Shown: in pieces, positions 59,960 through 64,000 of the stretch
How the letters are laid out: every line of letters begins with the position of its first letter
How positions within the stretch are numbered: position 1 is the stretch's first letter
DNA from: JANLTX01 sp049840835
GTDB lineage: Bacteria > Armatimonadota > Armatimonadia > Armatimonadales > Armatimonadaceae
NCBI GenBank assembly: GCA_049840835.1
Contig: JASGJG010000020.1
Location: forward strand, 144,824-208,823
Reading direction: 5' to 3'
Length of the DNA: 64,000 nt
Notes under the pieces: model-generated
What the model was told of the DNA's origin: nothing
Database searches by the model: none
The model's input: the letters and a program-made list of their open reading frames with translations, nothing else
Made by a program: the position numbers and the translations under genes

Positions 59960-60002
59960 GTTCACGAGTCGTTCACGCCCCGACTGAGAGACTGAGTTCA
60001 CG
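59960..60002. promoter_or_regulatory. Candidate SARP operator: GTTCACG direct repeats with 11-bp period
   Basis: GTTCACG occurs at 59960-59966 and 59971-59977 (start-to-start 11 nt, 4-nt spacer) and again at 59996-60002. SARPs bind heptameric direct repeats with exactly this 11-bp helical period. The site lies between the SARP gene and the divergent lipoprotein operon; the first copy falls at the -35 position of a minus-strand TAGAAT (59938-59943), consistent with autoregulation. Confidence 0.55.
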
Positions 60003-60020
60003 CAAAAGGAGATCAACACA

Positions 60021-60110
60021 ATGAAGCAAGAGAAGCAGAAAATCCCGTTCGGGGGGAACCGCCCACCGTTGACCTACAAAGATAACAGTTTACTGGATAG
60101 ACTGATATGA
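60021..60110 (+). CDS. 29-codon micro-ORF upstream of a lipoprotein gene
   Basis: ATG 60021 is preceded by AGGAG (60007-60011, 9-nt spacer) and encodes MKQEKQKIPFGGNRPPLTYK followed by DNSLLDRLI and a stop. Its TGA overlaps the next ATG (ATGA), so it is translationally coupled to the lipoprotein gene. It could be a leader peptide, a small secreted peptide under SARP control, or a translational enhancer. It looks unlike random sequence mainly because of the ribosome-binding site and the exact overlap. Confidence 0.55.
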   Translation: MKQEKQKIPFGGNRPPLTYKDNSLLDRLI

Positions 60111-61129
60111 GCAAACAAACTCTCTGGACTCCCACCCGCCGCGAGCTGATTCTGATGAGCGGCCTTGGCCTGGCCGCCGGGTGCAGTGGCGGTGGTTCCT
60201 CCCCCGGTCCGAACCCGATACCGACTCCCACGCCAGTACCGACCCCTACTCCTACACCAACGCCGCAAGCAAATCGCACCGAGCGCTTCGGATATGTGGA
60301 GCGGACCAGTACTGGATTCCGACTGGCGAGCATGAAGGTAGATGGCACCGACCACGGGCCCATCTCGATGCCGGAGCAGCCCAACATCTACGAGCCCACC
60401 TGGTCCCGTAATGGCGCACGAATTGCCTATACCGTGCAGGACTTTGCCCGGAATCGCTACGACATCTATGTGATGAACGGTGATGGCTCCGAGCACAGAC
60501 ACTACGCCGAGGGAATGAGCCCCGCATGGAATGCAGACGGGACACTGCTTGCCTTCCTCACGATGCATCAGGAAGTCAGTGGAGCTGCCGCACGAACCTA
60601 CATGACCGTTCATGCCCATAATGTGGTCACCAACACCCAGGCACTTCCTTATGTCAATGCTCCCCCCATGTACCTGGTAGGCCCTTGGACCAGCTCTCAG
60701 CTTCTACGCCCGGTCTGGAACGGAGACAGCGAGGTATACGCCTCCTGCACAACTAAACTCGGGACAACTCAGATTAACTGGTGCCTCGCTCGCTATTACA
60801 GCAACCTCATGGACACCTCTCATAACAGCGATACACGCTCTATCGTCCTGCACGACATCGCTCCTAATGATGGCATGGGCATCGTCAGTCAGAGCGTTCC
60901 TGGTGAGTCGTATACAGTTAGCGAAGTGTCCTGGCGAAATAGGGGCAATCTTCAGGCACTGAAAGGCCAGAGTACAAGTGGTGGAGGCGTTTTCTCGCCA
61001 GACGGTAATCGGCTCTGGATAAACCTGGACAATGGCAGAGGCTCAAGATTCTATGACCGCAACCTCAATGAAGTAGGCGCGCCAGGTCCCCTACCGAACA
61101 GCGCCTATATTTCCTGGTTCGCAGAATAG
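60107..61129 (+). CDS. TolB/WD40-like beta-propeller lipoprotein
   Basis: A 340-residue exported lipoprotein. An RR-containing leader ends in lipobox LAAGCSGGG, suggesting Tat-like export (RRELILMSGLGLAAGC). A Pro-Thr repeat linker (PTPTPVPTPTPTPTP) precedes TolB-type propeller blades: EPTWSRNGARIAYTVQDFAR, DIYVMNGDGSEHRH and MSPAWNADGTLLAFLTMH, with GGGVFSPDGNRLWINLDN at the end. It is preceded by a coupled micro-ORF and by candidate SARP sites. Function beyond surface binding is unknown. Confidence 0.82.
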   Translation: MSKQTLWTPTRRELILMSGLGLAAGCSGGGSSPGPNPIPTPTPVPTPTPTPTPQANRTERFGYVERTSTGFRLASMKVDGTDHGPISMPEQPNIYEPTWSRNGARIAYTVQDFARNRYDIYVMNGDGSEHRHYAEGMSPAWNADGTLLAFLTMHQEVSGAAARTYMTVHAHNVVTNTQALPYVNAPPMYLVGPWTSSQLLRPVWNGDSEVYASCTTKLGTTQINWCLARYYSNLMDTSHNSDTRSIVLHDIAPNDGMGIVSQSVPGESYTVSEVSWRNRGNLQALKGQSTSGGGVFSPDGNRLWINLDNGRGSRFYDRNLNEVGAPGPLPNSAYISWFAE

Positions 61130-61140
61130 CTTAACGGCGG

Positions 61141-61175
61141 CAGCACGTTCTTACCCTCAGTGTAGGAACGTGCTG
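61141..61175 (+). terminator. Stem-loop after the lipoprotein gene
   Basis: CAGCACGTTC (61141-61150) pairs perfectly with GAACGTGCTG (61166-61175). The following T tract is weak (TTATG), so termination may be partial. Confidence 0.6.
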
Positions 61176-61326
61176 TTATGCTACCAAATCCAAGTACCGT
61201 AATATAGGGGATTTTTAGCAGAAAGTTTCCCAAGCACCTTCTCTATCCTAATCCTACTGCTTCCGGTTAGGTTTGCTTATTTGGAGTATTCTGGACAGCC
61301 TACAAATCCTAAAAGGATATACGCCC

Positions 61327-61842
61327 ATGTTGCTTGAATCTCCCCTCTCGCAGCCATGCTCTCCTGCTACAGAGCAAGAGATTGCTCTTTTTGTTCAAAC
61401 AGTCTTCGCTCCCTTAAACTCAGAGGAGCAACGTGAAGCAGCAGAGTACGACCAGTACATGGGGGAAATTGATCCTTCCTATAGTGGATTCTGCCTTTCC
61501 CGCTGGCAGTTTCCCATCTACCCTCTACCTGAATCCTATTTGAACTTTTTACAGTTTTCCAATGGTGGATTTTTTGAAGGGAAGAATCGCTTCCTCAATC
61601 TGTTCAAGACTAGCGAAGTTCGAGAAATGATGTTGGGCTATGGCGTCCCTTATTGGATGCCTAATGTATGTACCATTGGCTTCGATGGCGGCGGAAATCT
61701 TTATTTGTTTGACATGCGACTGCCACAAGTCAACGGTGACTACCCTATCTGGCTAGTTCATGCGGGTGACATGAATTTTGAAGACGCTCAGCAAATCGCC
61801 AGTTCGTTCACGGAATTCATAAATACAGCCCTGGGAGATTGA
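61327..61842 (+). CDS. SMI1/KNR4 (SUKH)-family protein
   Basis: A 171-residue protein from ATG 61327 (AAAAGGA 9 nt upstream). The SUKH core is visible: FPIYPLPESYLNFLQFSNGGFF, then GVPYWMPNVCTIGFDGGGNLYLFDMR and YPIWLVHAGDMNFEDAQQIASSFTEFI. In many bacteria SUKH proteins are immunity proteins of polymorphic toxin systems, but no toxin gene is adjacent. It is AT-richer than its surroundings and is followed by a HEAT-repeat gene of a type that also occurs in such clusters. An alternative role is as a general regulatory scaffold, as in yeast Smi1. Confidence 0.82.
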   Translation: MLLESPLSQPCSPATEQEIALFVQTVFAPLNSEEQREAAEYDQYMGEIDPSYSGFCLSRWQFPIYPLPESYLNFLQFSNGGFFEGKNRFLNLFKTSEVREMMLGYGVPYWMPNVCTIGFDGGGNLYLFDMRLPQVNGDYPIWLVHAGDMNFEDAQQIASSFTEFINTALGD

Positions 61843-61881
61843 CTTCCGGGTAGAATTCCCTACCTGGAGTACCCGGATAAC

Positions 61882-63070
61882 ATGGATGTTTTAGAACGGT
61901 ATAGAAGCGATCGCCTGGGGGAATCAAAAGCACGCATATGGCTCGGCTGCCGATGTGCCTGACCTGCTTCGTAATCTGCTCAGCCCTAGCAGTGAGGTTC
62001 GCGAAGATGCTTTCCATGCACTCTACGGGAATATCTTTCACCAGGGCACACGCTACCAGGCCACGGTTCCGGCGATTCCATTCTTGATACGACTGGTTGC
62101 CTCTCCAAATACTCCGGCGCGAGCGGAGGTGCTCACCCTTCTTATGCACCTGGCGCTGGGCTATTCTGAGGAAGCTCTGCCCTACGGGGTCTCACTTACG
62201 GCCACACGACAGGGCATCGAAGACGCGATTGCCACAATGTCGAAGAAGGAGCGAAAAGAGTGCACCGAATTTGGCTTCGGTCCTCAGGTTGTCCTGGATT
62301 GCTATGAAGCCGTGGGCACAGGGGTGCCTGTCTTTCTGAACCTGCTTTCGGAAGACGATACCGACCTGCGTGGCACCGCCCTCTATGCCCTGGCCTGGTT
62401 TCCGGAACAGTCATCAGCTATCTTTCCAGCCATCCAGAAAGCACTTGCCGAAGCTACTGAGGAAGAGATTCTGATTAATGGCCTACTTGCTATCGGGCTG
62501 CTGAATCAGCATGTCGAGAACCCGATTCCCGCAGAAGTGCTTCGCCCCTATCTGCTGCATGCCGCACTCAGCGTGCGGGTCTCAGCCGCAATTGCTCTAG
62601 CCCCAACGGGTCTAACCCAGGAGCTAGTGCAAATTCTGGCGGGCGCTCTCACAGAGTCGGAAGCGCTGGAAGATGCCACCGAGCTAACTCTATTTAATGA
62701 AGGGGACTTGGCGGGCTATGCCAGCATGATTCTGGCTCACTATGGGCGAGAGTTCCGTGCGGTTGTGCTGCCTGTACTCAGTCAGGTTCTACCGAAAGTA
62801 GCGCCCTATAACTCCCTAGGCATCACACGGTCTATTTTAAATCTGGCTATCTATGACCCGGCCCTGCTGATCGATGGGGAGCCGACACACTTTATCCAAG
62901 ATACGCCTGCGACCAAACTTCACCCTCAGACCCGCGAGGCGCTTCAGGCAATTGCGGACCACGGTGGCTGGCAAATCGACGGCAATCCATTTATGAACTA
63001 CGCCGAGCTGATGCGCGGCTATCGAGCGCCGGATACCCAAGAAAAGCTCCAAAAGTATCTGTCTCTTTAG
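61882..63070 (+). pseudogene. HEAT-repeat protein with one frameshift near its N-terminus
   Basis: About 396 residues of alpha-helical HEAT-type repeats: AYGSAADVPDLLRNLLSP, SSEVREDAFHALYGNIFHQG, YQATVPAIPFLIRLVASPN and several later LxxALAxxxxE units. The frame open from 61895 carries the family's conserved N-terminus (AYGSAADVP), but a start is absent. ATG 61882 (MDVLER) is in another frame and a single extra T near 61900 separates them. Removing it gives MDVLERIEAIAWGNQKHAYG. If translated as is, a GTG at 61955 would give a shortened 371-residue product. Such proteins are often encoded next to SUKH genes. Confidence 0.7.
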
Positions 63071-63095
63071 AGTCTTCCTTACTCAGGGCGATACG

Positions 63096-63490
63096 ATGCC
63101 AGTGACTAAACCTGAGCTTCTTTCATTGGAGAGGTTTCCCCGAGCCTCTGGGTATTCGCCAGAGTGGGTCCTGGAAAACGAGATGGGGCCGAATGTTCTC
63201 TGGCTCACAGAGTTTCTGTGTGAGGCCATGGACCTGCGCCCTGGTATGCGAGTTCTCGATCTGGGCTGCGGCAAGGCGATTAGCTCCCTTTTTCTGGCCA
63301 AAGAGTTCGGTGTTCAAGTCTGGGCCACGGATTTATGGATTCCGCCCACGGAGAACTTTTCGCGAATCCGTGAGGCAGGGCTGGTGAGTCAGGTTTTTCC
63401 GGTCTATGCGGATGCGCGCAGCCTGCCGTATGCGCAGGAGTTCTTCGATGCCATTATTTCTGTAGATGCCTTTGAGTATTTTGGAACACG
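63096..63490 (+). pseudogene. SAM-dependent methyltransferase, truncated
   Basis: The first about 131 residues are a class I methyltransferase: GPNVLWLTEFLCEAMDLRPG, MRVLDLGCGKAISSLFLAKE (SAM motif I), WATDLWIPP and YADARSLPYAQEFFDAIISVDAFEYFGT. The family continues for another 130 residues, but after FGT the reading frame enters GC-rich foreign-looking sequence and the protein is lost. The expected substrate is unknown. The loss is at a sharp junction near 63488. Confidence 0.75.
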
Positions 63491-63805
63491 CCACCAACCT
63501 CGCGGCGGCGGCCGACGGCGTGCGCTCTTCGTGCGCGGCGAGGATTCTGCTCACGCGCTTCAAGGCGCCCGACGCCAAGCACTTCGCCCAGTCTTCTGCA
63601 AGGTGTGCGGCTTGTCGCTGCCCAGCGTCGACACGGGCCGAGGGATGGCGGTGGTGCCCATGGGCTCGCTCAATGACGATCCGGGCATCCCCCGCAAGCC
63701 CACATCTGGGTCGGCTCCAAGGCAACATGGGAGGAGATCACCGACAGCCTTCCGCAGATGGAAGGCCCGCCGCTCGACCATCTGCGCTTTCGCCCTACGG
63801 CGTGA
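63488..63805 (+). pseudogene. GFA-family protein C-terminal fragment with several frameshifts
   Basis: Pieces of a glutathione-dependent formaldehyde-activating (GFA)-like protein are spread over three frames: LFVRGEDS, LLTRFKAPDAKHFAQ, FCKVCGLSLPSVDTGRGM with the zinc CxxC at 63597-63608, AVVPMGSLNDDPGI and QAHIWVGSKATWEEITDSLP ending FRPTA-stop at 63805. At least three indels break it. The composition differs sharply from the neighbouring genes. It is convergent with, and overlaps, a minus-strand fragment. Confidence 0.65.
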
Positions 63806-63925
63806 GCGCCACGAGGAAGCCATCCGTGTCGCCCGCGCTGACGAGCGGCCCGCTGCCGAAATCGACTGTCTGCGTGAAGTCTCCGGTGAGGATGATTTCC
63901 CCTCTCTGCCCATCGCCAGGTGCTG
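63795..63925 (-). pseudogene. C-terminal fragment of a myxobacterial-type repeat protein
   Basis: The minus frame reads GEIILTGDFTQTVDFGSGPL then VSAGDTDGFLVALTP-stop (stop codon 63797-63795). The pattern TGDF...TVDFG.GPL.SAG..D.FL is the repeat of large secreted proteins common in myxobacteria. Only the last repeat is present; upstream of about 63925 the frame becomes AT-rich and unrelated. From 63926 to the window end no gene is seen; the 75 bases are AT-rich and contain no recognisable signal. Confidence 0.6.
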
Positions 63926-64000
63926 TTCGGATTCTATCGTGTTTCCCTATTAACCTTAGCAATATGATCCTAACCAAGTAAGTAGACCTACATAAACATA

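Noticed and set aside
1..64000. CRISPR arrays, prophage, insertion sequences, rRNA
   Set aside because: No regularly spaced repeats, phage structural genes, transposases or rRNA sequence were seen.

Overview
The window reads as chromosomal DNA of a moderately GC-rich, diderm, free-living bacterium. My best guess is Armatimonadota or a neighbouring lineage. The pointers are an Mla/MCE lipid-transport operon (an outer membrane), two GH78 rhamnosidases, a very large secreted HExxHxxGxxH metalloprotease, SARP and CHAT/STAND proteins, and many genes with a -10 hexamer 6-7 nt before the start codon (probable leaderless mRNAs). The phylum is inferred; no rRNA is present. One tRNA, tRNA-Leu(GAG), is present.

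Layout. 1-11 kb: partial YVTN protein, a 21-bp-flanked repeat, a two-component system, an SDR and a cupin. Facing them is a minus-strand operon of a CHAT-NB-ARC-TPR protein, glycerol kinase and an N-acetylneuraminate lyase-like aldolase. 11-23 kb: secreted metalloprotease, sugar ABC binding protein and permease without an ATPase gene, PAS-GGDEF-EAL enzyme, cell-wall amidase, Usp. 23-31 kb: rhamnosidase, a P1 nuclease/PLC-like plus esterase fusion, NAGPA-type glycosidase, aminotransferase, tRNA-Leu, a second SDR. 31-38 kb: a Thg1-like protein, a mini membrane protein and NINE tandem paralogous YcxB-like membrane proteins, most ending in a WWTQG tail. This array is the most unusual feature. 38-47 kb: bioY, nadA, an ECF sigma factor with a membrane partner, a PMT/GT-C pair, an APH-like kinase. 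47-57 kb: secreted rhamnosidase, purD (two frameshifts), dnaB, rplI and the mlaDFE-like operon. 57-64 kb: DinB-like protein, a SARP-NB-ARC regulator, a candidate 11-bp-period heptamer operator and a micro-ORF/TolB-like lipoprotein operon, then SUKH and HEAT-repeat genes. The last 0.5 kb looks like a chimeric, myxobacterial-type fragment joined into a methyltransferase gene.

Many genes overlap by ATGA, GTGA or TAATG and so form translationally coupled operons. Intergenic regions carry a recurrent class of long inverted repeats that enclose smaller hairpins. Single-base frameshifts in purD (twice) and in the HEAT gene, plus the broken last 0.5 kb, suggest residual indel or assembly errors in places.
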